This document shows positions 1 through 7,515 of a stretch of DNA of 64,000 nucleotides, in pieces. This DNA is from Desulfamplus sp964425195 (lineage in GTDB: Bacteria > Desulfobacterota > Desulfobacteria > Desulfobacterales > Desulfobacteraceae). Position numbers and translations under genes: made by a program. The stretch covers positions 1 to 64,000 of the forward strand of contig CAYRLG010000018.1 of assembly GCA_964425195.1 (NCBI GenBank), read 5' to 3'. The notes under the pieces are model-generated. The model searched no databases. It had not been told where the DNA came from and saw only the letters and a program-made list of their open reading frames with translations. Positions within the stretch are counted from its first letter, which is position 1. The number at the start of each line of letters is the position of its first letter.

Positions 1-75
1 AAAAGAGTTTTTTACACCAGAAATCAAGCTGCTGGAGGAATTAAAAAAGCGGGGCTGCATTCTTTGAGGATCAGG
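1..75 (+). pseudogene. Fragment of a tyrosine recombinase (integrase) catalytic domain
   Basis: Frame 1 reads continuously from the window edge and contains a stretch like 'GIKKAGLHSLR', which matches the helix leading into the HxLRH box of phage/integron-type tyrosine recombinases (usually AGI...HxLRHSFATHLL). After HSLR the family pattern is lost: the expected H-[ST]-[FY]-A-T-H-L-L does not follow, and the open frame runs on into the nested palindrome downstream. The upstream part lies outside the window. I read this as a decayed or truncated integrase. The match is short (about 23 residues), so the call rests on one motif. It could be the remains of the recombinase of the accessory element that follows. 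Confidence 0.45.
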
Positions 76-93
76 ATTACCTGTTATTACAAC

Positions 94-255
94 GGGCTCT
101 TTACAGTCTTTTATGATTTTAGGGATAACCCACTGATTTATATCACTAAAAAATTGGACATTCAAAAATCAAGAAAAATGGGCATCTGGGTTTCAAGAAG
201 CCCAATATTATGGGTAAATCGAATGTCCAATTATTCAAAAGCTGTAAAGAGCCCG
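94..255. mobile_element. 162-bp nested-palindrome insertion, MITE-like, flanked by TACAAC repeats
   Basis: Three hairpins are nested. The outer arms (94-106 and 242-254) are perfect complements beginning GGGCTCTTTACAG, and with a one-base bulge the pairing continues through a CTTTT/AAAAG step. The middle arms (152-163 and 221-232) pair over 12 bases (AATTGGACATTC). The inner arms GGGTTT and AAGCCC close a 4-base loop near 188-203. TACAAC occurs directly outside both ends (88-93 and 256-261), as a target-site duplication would. There is no credible coding content. This fits a small non-autonomous element or a structured-DNA repeat. No second copy is visible in the window, so mobility is inferred only from the flanking repeat. 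Confidence 0.5.
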
Positions 256-414
256 TACAACAATTAATTTATTAATATTATTATAAAAGATATGATATTT
301 AACGGCAGAATCTGAATGCTCTTATTACTTCTGTTATTTTTGATGTTGTTCAGCTTTAACGGCGCATTCTTTCTGTAACTTCATGGATGGTATACAGGAG
401 CGTTTTAATATAAT

Positions 415-517
415 TTCTGGCAATTTACTTTGATAAGTTCAATAAAAATGAAATGGCATTTTTATTTGATATTATATCTGTTTCTTCAAGTTGTTCTGGC
501 AATTTACTTTGATAAGT
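415..517 (+). repeat. Pair of 24-bp perfect direct repeats
   Basis: The sequence at 415-438 (TTCTGGCAATTTAC... ending GATAAGT) recurs without change at 494-517, giving a 79-base period. The repeats lie 3' of the primase/helicase-like gene in non-coding DNA. Two spaced copies near a replication-type protein could be iteron-like binding sites. They could equally be a remnant of a duplicated short sequence. Confidence 0.6.
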
Positions 518-531
518 GAAGATATGTTTCT

Positions 532-681
532 TTAAAAAAACCGCCAGAGTTTTCTTAATATGGTTTTGGCATTTTGGGAAAGCGGTTCTATTGGGGAGGC
601 TGGAGAAGCTGGAGAAGCACCTGTTGATAGATTCAGGGTAGCTCCAGATAGATAAATCAAAAAGTCACTCAAAGCATCCAT
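532..681 (-). CDS. Possible 49-residue small protein, weak
   Basis: On the minus strand an ATG at 681 opens 49 codons (MDALSDFLIYLSG...) ending in TAA at 532. The predicted peptide has a hydrophobic start, a PASPASP repeat in the middle and a basic aromatic tail (KLWRFF). There is no clear Shine-Dalgarno sequence and no recognisable family. It lies downstream of, and in the same orientation as, the accessory-element genes. It is included only because the frame is clean. It is likely not expressed, or a remnant. Confidence 0.15.
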   Translation of the reverse strand: MDALSDFLIYLSGATLNLSTGASPASPASPIEPLSQNAKTILRKLWRFF

Positions 682-927
682 TTTTCAAATATATTAATTC
701 TAAGATAACTCTAAAATTTATGGAAAAATAGAAAAAAATAATAATTAAAGATAGTTAAACTAAGGATATAATTGGGGAAATGAAAAAAATTGCCAAAAAA
801 ATATTTAGAAATAGCACTTAAATGGATATTTGGGCTTTAGAGTAATTATTTGATAGTAATTGATGGTATACTTTTTAGTGTCGATGATACAGTAAGTAGT
901 TTAGATAATGTCCAGATAACCGACAGC

Positions 928-3900
928 CTAAGTCACCGCTTTTTCAATACCGTAGGTTTCGATACCACTTACCTGTAGCTCTTTCAGATTAAGAATTAGA
1001 CACTTCAGTGTCTTGGTTTCTTTGGGTTTAATTTGAACCTTATCGTAGACTACGTAGTAAGTTTTATTTTTAATTTGTTTCAAAAATGCTGACTTACTAA
1101 TTGTTTCTTCATCAGATTGATAGTACTTTGCCCATTTATTAAATAAGGGATAAACAATATTTAAATGGATTCTCAGTTCTTTTTCTTTTTCTCTATTTTC
1201 AGCTACTATATAATGGATTCCTGCTGTTAATTTATAGTCTATATTAAAATTAGGGTCAGAATTTGATTGTTCTATTTGAAGAAGCATACTATCTACAATT
1301 TTATCAACAGTGCTCTTATGATTATCATGGTTTTCAATGAAGTTGACTCGTTGACTCTCTTCTGCATGAGATGGAGTAATTGGGAACGGTTTCCCTGTAT
1401 GTTCTAAGAATAATTTGTTCAATATATGAAGACCAAAGCGGACAATGGCAACATTATTTCGGAGTCGATCAGTAATTTGGGGGGATATTTGTTGATACTC
1501 ATATTGATAGATTGAATTAATCTCTTCATCAGTCATGCCAACGGCTTTATCAGCGATTAATCGTCCAAGAGATTTCAGATCAAAGTTACCAATAAGATGA
1601 TTATACCATTGTAAGTATTGAGACGATGTTTCTTTAGAAGTGGCTACAGCAATAATTCTTTCCAATACTGCTGGTTCGGTGAATTGATCTTCTCCAGCCA
1701 TCACTATGGGGGCTTCATAGCTAAACGATTTTTTGGATTGATCAGGTCGGGCTCGATCACCTTTTAGAGCATTGAAGGATGTTCTTAGAAGGGATGAAAT
1801 CTCATTAACCATTTCCCTTTTCATTTTACTTGGTTTGTACTCATCCAAGAATATAGGCGGTGAATTTGAAGAGTTGGCAGCGATTCTGAATGTAGCTTTT
1901 GTCATTTGATCAAGCATTTTCTCTGCTTCAAGGTTGCCATGCATAGCCAATATGATTTTGCGAATAGTATCTGTTTTTCCACTTCCTGCTTCACCGGATA
2001 GAAACAGAATGGGAAAAGAGTTCTTGATCTTGAACAACCGTGGTTTGAAGAAACAGGAAACAGTGAATCCCAAAACCGGTGCAGCTACGTTAGGTTCATT
2101 GAAGTATGGAAGACTGGTTAGACATACCTCCATAAAATTAGGTGGCATAGGATCTGTTTCAAGGATATTCGATATAAAATCTTGATTTTCACCAATATAA
2201 ACAACATCATCAACTTTGCCGTTTATTGATATGGCATCAGTATTGGTAATATACGTCCAAACACCATTTACTTGATGCAATCCAACCATTTCAAAACCTT
2301 GCTTGGTTGGGAATTTCTCTTTAGATATCAAATGTTGTATGTATCGTATGTCCTTAGAATTGCCAAAAAATATATAATCCTTATCTTGGATAATTTTTGA
2401 AAAATTTCCAATAGAATTCCAGGCATCGTGCTTAATTATTACTATTGTACTTTTTCCTTTTTCAGAAATCAAATCAGCTTTAATATCTTCTTTATTATTG
2501 TATTTAATACTTTCAATCGGTCTTATGATAAATGTACTGATAGGAATCTTTTTGTCTTCATCTTTGTCTTCATCTTTGTCTTCATCTTTGTCTTTGTCTT
2601 TGTCTTTGTCTTTGTCTTTTATCTTTATTCTATAGTAATTTTTGCCTATTTCTTTTATTGGATTATCAATTTCACTTCTGAATTTTTTTTCCTTACCACC
2701 ACATTTTTCATTAATGTTGACGGGCAAAACAAAGTCCTGAAGAGTGAATTCATTCCCAGTGTTCATGATGATTGCTGCTTGCTGTGGATTGTCCGATACA
2801 TCCACATTTAGACTGAATGGTAATCTCAATAGTTGAGCAGGGGGATGCACTACCATGTCTATTTTCGTTATGGCAATCAGATTATTTTGTATTATTTTCA
2901 ATTTGGAAAAATTGACAGATATCCAGTTTTTTAATACAAAATAAAGGTCATATCCAGTTCCAGATTGGACGATGAAGGATGGCTGCAATATATTATCAGC
3001 TTCAAGTTTAAAGAGACATTTATCCAATAGAGATTTTGACTCTTTTAACTGCTCTTCAAAGGATAAAGTATTATCACGGGAGCCAACATTTAGATGAATT
3101 GTCTTGATAGTAAAATCCTTATTCTCTGGCGATTGCTCATGACTTGATGCAGTGCAAAAGTAACATGGTTTACCATCATTATTACAGGTGCTTATATGAC
3201 CATAGATCAAGTCAATTGGATTTACCGGCAAATAAGTTGAAGATGTCAAATTATTTGGATCTGATGTGATTTGAATATCTGAACCAACAACAGTTATAGT
3301 ATTTAAAAAATAAGACAGATTGAACATATTTAGATTATATGTCAATACTTTCTCTTCTGATGTTGTGGTTTCTAAATTATTAATAATTCTTTCAACATCA
3401 GCCAGTGCACATTTCTCAATGGCTATTAGAGCACCCGCCTGATTCTCATAACCTTCTTTAAATCCTGTTCCAGGATCCATAAGAATCCCTTTGTTATTCT
3501 CCCAGTCTTTACCGTTCAGTGGGAGGTTGAATGCACGTCCAGTTAAACAAAAAGGCAGCATGTCTCCCAGATAATTTTGATTATCAGTTATTTGCGATTC
3601 TTCTAAAAAGTATTTTGCAAATCTAAACAACATATTCATTGGAATTGGATCTGAAAAAAAAATGAAGGCAATCAAATCGTTCTCGGTATTGTTTACTGCG
3701 TAACATTTAATATTTTGAGCGGTACAACTCTTATATAGACGTTGTATTTTCTGTATTCTGTCTTCTCCCCGAATTACTATCGGGCAAAACCAAACTTCAT
3801 TATTAACGGGTTTTATTGATAAATTGGATTTGCCTTTTAAATGGGGAATAAGATATTTAATTATTTCTTCTTTGTTAATTGAACCTTTAGAAGCCTTTTC

Positions 3901-3981
3901 AAGATTGAAGGCACTGATGAAACCCTCGATCAAATCCTGCTGTTCACTTGTTAATTTAGTAATTGTCACGCTGTCCTCCAT
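928..3981 (-). CDS. AEP-primase-like / AAA+ helicase-like replication protein
   Basis: The protein has 1017 residues in two parts. Residues about 280-400 carry two signatures of archaeo-eukaryotic-type primases: an SGTGYDLYFVL segment (331-341; the family's S-G-x-G-x-H-L-Y) and D-M-V-V-H-P-P-A-Q-L-L-R-L-P (365-378; the 'rllRlPGT' region). The expected D-h-D metal motif upstream reads HLNVGSRD, so catalytic acidic residues seem to be missing. Residues 640-850 form a P-loop ATPase with Walker A GEAGSGKT (663-670) and Walker B PPIFLDEY, resembling DUF927/superfamily-3-like helicases. A CYFC pair (273-276) may bind metal. A (KD/ED)n linker lies at about 445-468. The gene is last in the minus-strand accessory block and probably replicates or maintains the element. 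The fold assignment is from motifs only. Confidence 0.6.
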   Translation of the reverse strand: MEDSVTITKLTSEQQDLIEGFISAFNLEKASKGSINKEEIIKYLIPHLKGKSNLSIKPVNNEVWFCPIVIRGEDRIQKIQRLYKSCTAQNIKCYAVNNTENDLIAFIFFSDPIPMNMLFRFAKYFLEESQITDNQNYLGDMLPFCLTGRAFNLPLNGKDWENNKGILMDPGTGFKEGYENQAGALIAIEKCALADVERIINNLETTTSEEKVLTYNLNMFNLSYFLNTITVVGSDIQITSDPNNLTSSTYLPVNPIDLIYGHISTCNNDGKPCYFCTASSHEQSPENKDFTIKTIHLNVGSRDNTLSFEEQLKESKSLLDKCLFKLEADNILQPSFIVQSGTGYDLYFVLKNWISVNFSKLKIIQNNLIAITKIDMVVHPPAQLLRLPFSLNVDVSDNPQQAAIIMNTGNEFTLQDFVLPVNINEKCGGKEKKFRSEIDNPIKEIGKNYYRIKIKDKDKDKDKDKDEDKDEDKDEDKKIPISTFIIRPIESIKYNNKEDIKADLISEKGKSTIVIIKHDAWNSIGNFSKIIQDKDYIFFGNSKDIRYIQHLISKEKFPTKQGFEMVGLHQVNGVWTYITNTDAISINGKVDDVVYIGENQDFISNILETDPMPPNFMEVCLTSLPYFNEPNVAAPVLGFTVSCFFKPRLFKIKNSFPILFLSGEAGSGKTDTIRKIILAMHGNLEAEKMLDQMTKATFRIAANSSNSPPIFLDEYKPSKMKREMVNEISSLLRTSFNALKGDRARPDQSKKSFSYEAPIVMAGEDQFTEPAVLERIIAVATSKETSSQYLQWYNHLIGNFDLKSLGRLIADKAVGMTDEEINSIYQYEYQQISPQITDRLRNNVAIVRFGLHILNKLFLEHTGKPFPITPSHAEESQRVNFIENHDNHKSTVDKIVDSMLLQIEQSNSDPNFNIDYKLTAGIHYIVAENREKEKELRIHLNIVYPLFNKWAKYYQSDEETISKSAFLKQIKNKTYYVVYDKVQIKPKETKTLKCLILNLKELQVSGIETYGIEKAVT
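2551..2620 (-). repeat. In-frame 6/12-bp microsatellite encoding a Lys-Asp/Glu-Asp linker
   Basis: On the plus strand TTTGTC and TTTGTCTTCATC units repeat in tandem for about 70 bases. On the coding (minus) strand they give alternating KD and ED pairs between the primase-like and ATPase parts of the large protein. The unit is a multiple of three, so slippage would change linker length without breaking the frame. Confidence 0.8.
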
Positions 3982-4031
3982 GTTGTAGAAATCATGGGAA
4001 ATATCGACACATTATTCAGTAATAGTAATTC

Positions 4032-4121
4032 CAACGCAATTTTTTTTCAATATTAACATATTAATATGATTTCAAAAATAAAATGGTGAATGAAATTGCG
4101 TTGTATTTCCATTCACCATTT
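4032..4121 (-). promoter_or_regulatory. Two mutually exclusive hairpins between the TGT-like and primase-like genes
   Basis: Hairpin A pairs 4081-4092 (AAATGGTGAATG) with 4110-4121 (CATTCACCATTT), 12 perfect base pairs. The loop of A contains 4093-4103 (AAATTGCGTTG), which is perfectly complementary to 4032-4042 (CAACGCAATTT). The loop can therefore pair with a distal segment, either as a pseudoknot or as an alternative to A. On the transcribed (minus) strand this lies after the TGT-like stop codon and about 50-140 bases before the primase-like start. That suits an attenuator or a processing site. There is a T-rich stretch by the second arm (A-rich on the other strand), but not a classic terminator. 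The function is inferred. Confidence 0.5.
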
Positions 4122-4152
4122 AAATTCTAATCTTAAGTTGTTGTTGCCGATG

Positions 4153-5478
4153 CTATTTCCCAATTAAGCCTTTCAGGTTGATTACTTTGATAAATCCAAG
4201 CACCAGGTTGTCCAATGAATCTTTATCTCGTTTGCCCCTGTACCATTTGTGGAATTCAAATGTTATCTGCAAATTTGTGATAATTGATTTAATCATTATG
4301 CGAGTGAATATGTCCGGGTATTCAACTGCTAATTTTTTGAACAGGGTTGAAAATAATACTTTAACGTGGTCAACAGAGGTTGCATGAGACAGAATGTAGA
4401 TCATGCTTTCCCGATCAATTAAATATTCAAAAAGCCTGTCAATACATACGTTGCTGTATATATTAAGCGGAGCGAATACACTGATATTATCAGCTTTATT
4501 GCCATTATTGACTCGTTCAAGCTCTGAGTAAAATCCGTCAAGGTAATCATCTGTATTATAAACTTTTGACAGCAGATGATCAGGAACATCATTCATGGTG
4601 AAGCTATTAAGATTGTTAGCATCAAACTCAAAAATAGTAAGTTTTTTATTAACCATCTGTGATTGACGAATGTAGTTGATGGAGTCGTATGTAAATAAAG
4701 TAGAACAATTGCCGTTAGAGTATGACTGTATCAACTTTTCAAGGAAGGCAATGAAAAAACGATCAACTCTTTGATATATACCTAAAAAATGCAGCTTAAA
4801 AATCGGATTGGGATTAGAACTGTTCAAATAGTCAAACAGACATCGAAAAGTCATTCCAATGAAGGGGCTGAAGTTGATTTTAGCCATTGTTTTTAAACTG
4901 ACCATTCCCCCTAAAGACCAATTTTTTACTATCTTTCCAAGCTCCAGTTCATGCCATAATGAATCCCATATATTAAATAATTCCTTGCATTTAAACTGAT
5001 ATATAAAATAAAATTTATCTGCCAGTGCTGGATATTGTTCAAGTAAATTTCTTGATTTAGATAGAGATTCACGGTTGGCATCTTTAATGTCCTGATAATT
5101 GTTGAATTGCGGATATTTTAAATTGCATGGTATATCCAAGGAAAAAATATAGTCAAAAACTTCCCATTCATGTTCAACATATTCATGGTAACAGTCAATG
5201 ACTTTGGGGATATCCCATCTTGCAACGTCACCTTTGATAATTGAGTAGCCGGAGCTGTCGATAAATATCTTCTTGCCAGCAGGTTTGATATAATGTGAAT
5301 TAAATTTTCTAATTTTTAATGCTGTTTGAAATGTAGTATCATACCCGAATTCTTTTGCTTGAAAACCGTCAATCAGTGATGTTAGAGTGCTGTACGATTG
5401 CTCAACAATAAGCAGCGTGTAATCTGTTTTACCTGGTGCTGGCGGGGATTTACTCGTCAATACTGTTATGTGCTGCAT
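4153..5478 (-). CDS. tRNA-guanine transglycosylase-like (DpdA-like) protein, putative
   Basis: The protein has 441 residues. I recognise the order of TGT-barrel motifs rather than a close relative: IDSSGY at 73-78 (TGT 'LDSGGFQ'), FSLD at 112-115, Q161 in FIYQFK ('G-I-V-Q-G'), SLGGM at 188-192 ('A-L-G-G-L'), KLHFLGIY at 228-235 ('h-l-M-G-v-G'), and FTYDSINY with D265 in the place of the nucleophilic Asp ('FDCV'). The CxCxxC...H zinc site of bacterial TGT is not present, and the C-terminal 130 residues are unrecognised. TGT-fold enzymes exchange guanine for a deazaguanine in tRNA, or in DNA for the DpdA branch. The gene sits between replication-type genes of a mobile element, and no dpdB/dpdC or preQ0 synthesis gene is adjacent. 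The start codon follows an AGGTGG ribosome-binding site. The family call is an inference from motif order. Confidence 0.45.
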   Translation of the reverse strand: MQHITVLTSKSPPAPGKTDYTLLIVEQSYSTLTSLIDGFQAKEFGYDTTFQTALKIRKFNSHYIKPAGKKIFIDSSGYSIIKGDVARWDIPKVIDCYHEYVEHEWEVFDYIFSLDIPCNLKYPQFNNYQDIKDANRESLSKSRNLLEQYPALADKFYFIYQFKCKELFNIWDSLWHELELGKIVKNWSLGGMVSLKTMAKINFSPFIGMTFRCLFDYLNSSNPNPIFKLHFLGIYQRVDRFFIAFLEKLIQSYSNGNCSTLFTYDSINYIRQSQMVNKKLTIFEFDANNLNSFTMNDVPDHLLSKVYNTDDYLDGFYSELERVNNGNKADNISVFAPLNIYSNVCIDRLFEYLIDRESMIYILSHATSVDHVKVLFSTLFKKLAVEYPDIFTRIMIKSIITNLQITFEFHKWYRGKRDKDSLDNLVLGFIKVINLKGLIGK

Positions 5479-5498
5479 AATAATCCACCTTTTAAGAA

Positions 5499-5531
5499 GA
5501 GGGCAATTCCTTTTATTGTGGAACTGCCCTC
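5499..5531 (-). promoter_or_regulatory. Hairpin in the 5' leader of the TGT-like gene
   Basis: Arms 5499-5510 and 5520-5531 pair over 12 positions. On the minus-strand RNA the single imperfect position becomes a G-U pair, while on the plus strand it would be a mismatch, which favours function in the minus-strand transcript. The hairpin ends about 11 bases before the AGGTGG ribosome-binding site of the TGT-like gene. It could be a processing or translation-control structure, or a weak terminator of the gene upstream, though no U-run follows. Confidence 0.5.
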
Positions 5532-5644
5532 AATATTATTAAAAATAATTGAAAAATATTATAAAATATTGGATAAATATTAATGTTGTTTTTAATATAA
5601 CCATTTGAAATAATGTATTATATTTTCAATAGTATTTATAGTTC

Positions 5645-6715
5645 CTAAATATAGGTACCTATTGATTTAACAAGTTTATTACCCTTCTCAGTAGCAATGT
5701 TGTTCTTACCCTTGATGTCAATCAAACCTCTTTGAATAGCTTTTGCTCTAAATGTAGATATTGTGCTTTGACTTACATTAAGATGCTGGGCTATCTCATT
5801 TTGTGTAAAACCGTCAATCATCATAACAGCTGCAATATCTTCTCTATCTACTTCCGCAGCTTTTAATTCTAATCTTATTGCAGGTTCGTCATCAAAATGT
5901 TTCAATTCAAGGATAAATGGTTGAGTTTTATCCTTTTTTAAACTATTGCTTTTCAAAAATTCTACTGCAATGGTCAGGTTGCCTCGATCTTCCCTGAATA
6001 TGAGCTTAAGCTTAAGGTCGATAAAGTGGTAAGGTATACTGAAGCTTTTATTGCTATTCTTATCGAACCATATTTGAGTAACACGGGGATTAAAATGAGA
6101 TTCCTTAATAAAATTATTAAATTCCTTGATTTGATTAGTATTCTTCTTTGAAGAATCTGTTGTACACAATAGGTCGATATTGTCAAAAATCATAATAATA
6201 TTTTTATCCGTTATATTTTTATCCGTTATATTTTTAACAACATTGTTTAAATTGTTGTACCAATTTGGATCATTCAAATCAAAAATCGGTTTTGTATTAG
6301 TATGAGCTTCTTTTGACAATACATATAGATTCTGATAACCACTAAAGCTGCTGCTGATCATTTTTGAATTTCTCTTATTCAGGGTATCTGGTAAAATACC
6401 CGTTGAAAACAAAAATACTATATCCTCAAAATCTTTCGCTGGTGGGACAAAAGGGTAGTGATTAAATAAGGGTTGTCCTGCCGCACTTTTTATTGCAAGT
6501 TCTGCTGCAACCCATGTAGAACCGGAGCCGTTATCAGCGTTGATGACAACGGTTTTCCCCCTGTCCAGAAAATCTTCAAAAAGCGGTTGGCAAGTGTTTT
6601 CTGAATTGGAAATCTGAATCCCGCTTTGACGAATATCATCTAAGCTCAGGTTTACATCTTCAGATTTAACCTGCGCAGGTGAATTACTTCCTTTAAATAT
6701 AGGTGACATATTCAT
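5645..6715 (-). CDS. RepA/KaiC-like ATPase with C-terminal helix-turn-helix
   Basis: The protein has 356 residues. The fold looks like the RecA-type ATPase of plasmid RepA proteins (AAA_25). It has a P-loop-like NADNGSGSTWVA at 59-70, a strand ending FLFSTG near 101-106, and a Walker B-like IIMIFDNIDLL at 173-183. The Walker A lysine is replaced (GSGST instead of GxGK[ST]), so ATP hydrolysis is doubtful. Residues about 300-322 (GFTQNEIAQHLNVSQSTIS) are a clear helix-turn-helix. A short NITDK duplication lies at 162-171. Its SD (GGGAGGA) lies over the end of the preceding gene, so the two are translationally close. It probably binds DNA in element replication or copy control. Confidence 0.6.
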   Translation of the reverse strand: MNMSPIFKGSNSPAQVKSEDVNLSLDDIRQSGIQISNSENTCQPLFEDFLDRGKTVVINADNGSGSTWVAAELAIKSAAGQPLFNHYPFVPPAKDFEDIVFLFSTGILPDTLNKRNSKMISSSFSGYQNLYVLSKEAHTNTKPIFDLNDPNWYNNLNNVVKNITDKNITDKNIIMIFDNIDLLCTTDSSKKNTNQIKEFNNFIKESHFNPRVTQIWFDKNSNKSFSIPYHFIDLKLKLIFREDRGNLTIAVEFLKSNSLKKDKTQPFILELKHFDDEPAIRLELKAAEVDREDIAAVMMIDGFTQNEIAQHLNVSQSTISTFRAKAIQRGLIDIKGKNNIATEKGNKLVKSIGTYI

Positions 6716-6717
6716 GA

Positions 6718-7515
6718 TTAATTCCTCCCAAGCAATGTTATATTTTCATAAAAAGTTATAGTCATTTTGAAGCCGATATCGATTATGGTCTTGAGGCAAT
6801 AACATCCTGGGAGGGATTTGAGTTCTGTTATTTCAAGGGTTGCTAAACTACCGATAACTGGCATAAAATGATTTAATCTAAAGAGAAATGAAGGTGACCT
6901 GTTTTCATATTCAAAACTTGAAAATTCACCCATGTAATAGCGGTTTTCTATTTGATACTCCAGGTCATCAGGCTGATCTGTTATATGACGCTGGACGTAT
7001 CCAAATTGATCACCGAAAATAGCTACATCTTCATATGCAGATTTCCTGCAAAATTTTGTAATAAGTGAAGCCTCATCAGTTTCAAATTTATCAGCGACAG
7101 TAATTGTATTTTCTTCAGAAAGGTCAGGGAGCGAGTCATTATTAATGTGATTTGCCTTAGGAATGACCACAACTCTTTTTCCATTTTCAAACCTGTAACA
7201 ATTTAATTCTGTATCATCTACTATTAAGACATTTGAGTTGCTTTTAAAATTCCTTAACTCTTTAGCAGGGTTGTTGGATAAATCCATATTAATATTGATG
7301 CCCTCACCAAGTATCGAATCCAACTTGATATCAACCATTGAGGTTTCTGATATTAAAGCTGTTAATCTTGAATCAATGATTGTAGCAGTGTCTATTAATG
7401 GATTAATCTGATATAGTGTTTTAATTAATGCATCTGCGTTGCCAGGGCTGAGAGATACGATTTGTTTACGTTTAGGTGTCGAAGCCTGTTGATAAAGACA
7501 AAGTAAATTTTCCAT
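6718..7515 (-). CDS. Conserved-looking accessory-element protein, function unknown
   Basis: I do not recognise this 265-residue protein. I start it at the ATG at 7515 because a GGAGA ribosome-binding site lies 7-11 bases upstream. A longer reading from 7590 has no such site. It has no signal peptide or membrane segment and is predicted as a mixed alpha/beta soluble protein, with an acidic middle (about 100-150) and an FRLNHFMPVIG stretch near 215. The gene ends two bases before the start of the RepA-like gene and carries that gene's SD. It therefore very likely works with it, perhaps as a partner in replication. Confidence 0.65.
   Translation of the reverse strand: MENLLCLYQQASTPKRKQIVSLSPGNADALIKTLYQINPLIDTATIIDSRLTALISETSMVDIKLDSILGEGININMDLSNNPAKELRNFKSNSNVLIVDDTELNCYRFENGKRVVVIPKANHINNDSLPDLSEENTITVADKFETDEASLITKFCRKSAYEDVAIFGDQFGYVQRHITDQPDDLEYQIENRYYMGEFSSFEYENRSPSFLFRLNHFMPVIGSLATLEITELKSLPGCYCLKTIIDIGFKMTITFYENITLLGRN

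Larger units (their letters stand above)
256..927. other. Intergenic region downstream of the primase-like gene
   Basis: About 670 bases without a convincing gene. It holds a pair of 24-bp direct repeats (415-438, 494-517), a short tandem stretch of GGAGAAGCT-like units near 600-620, and one possible very small minus-strand reading frame (532-681). The remainder is AT-rich with stops in all frames. No promoter or tRNA was recognised. Confidence 0.5.

Noticed and set aside
64..267. Open frame of 67 codons at the window start
   Set aside because: It is the in-frame run of the integrase remnant through the nested palindrome. The codons after HSLR have no protein-like pattern, and the frame crosses all three hairpin arms.
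2551..2620. CRISPR-like repeat array
   Set aside because: The units are 6-12 bp without spacers and lie in frame in a coding sequence; the same applies to 25137-25190.
2428..2811. Plus-strand frame rich in Phe and Val
   Set aside because: It is the complement of the KD/ED repeat of the primase-like gene. The repeat alone generates the frame.
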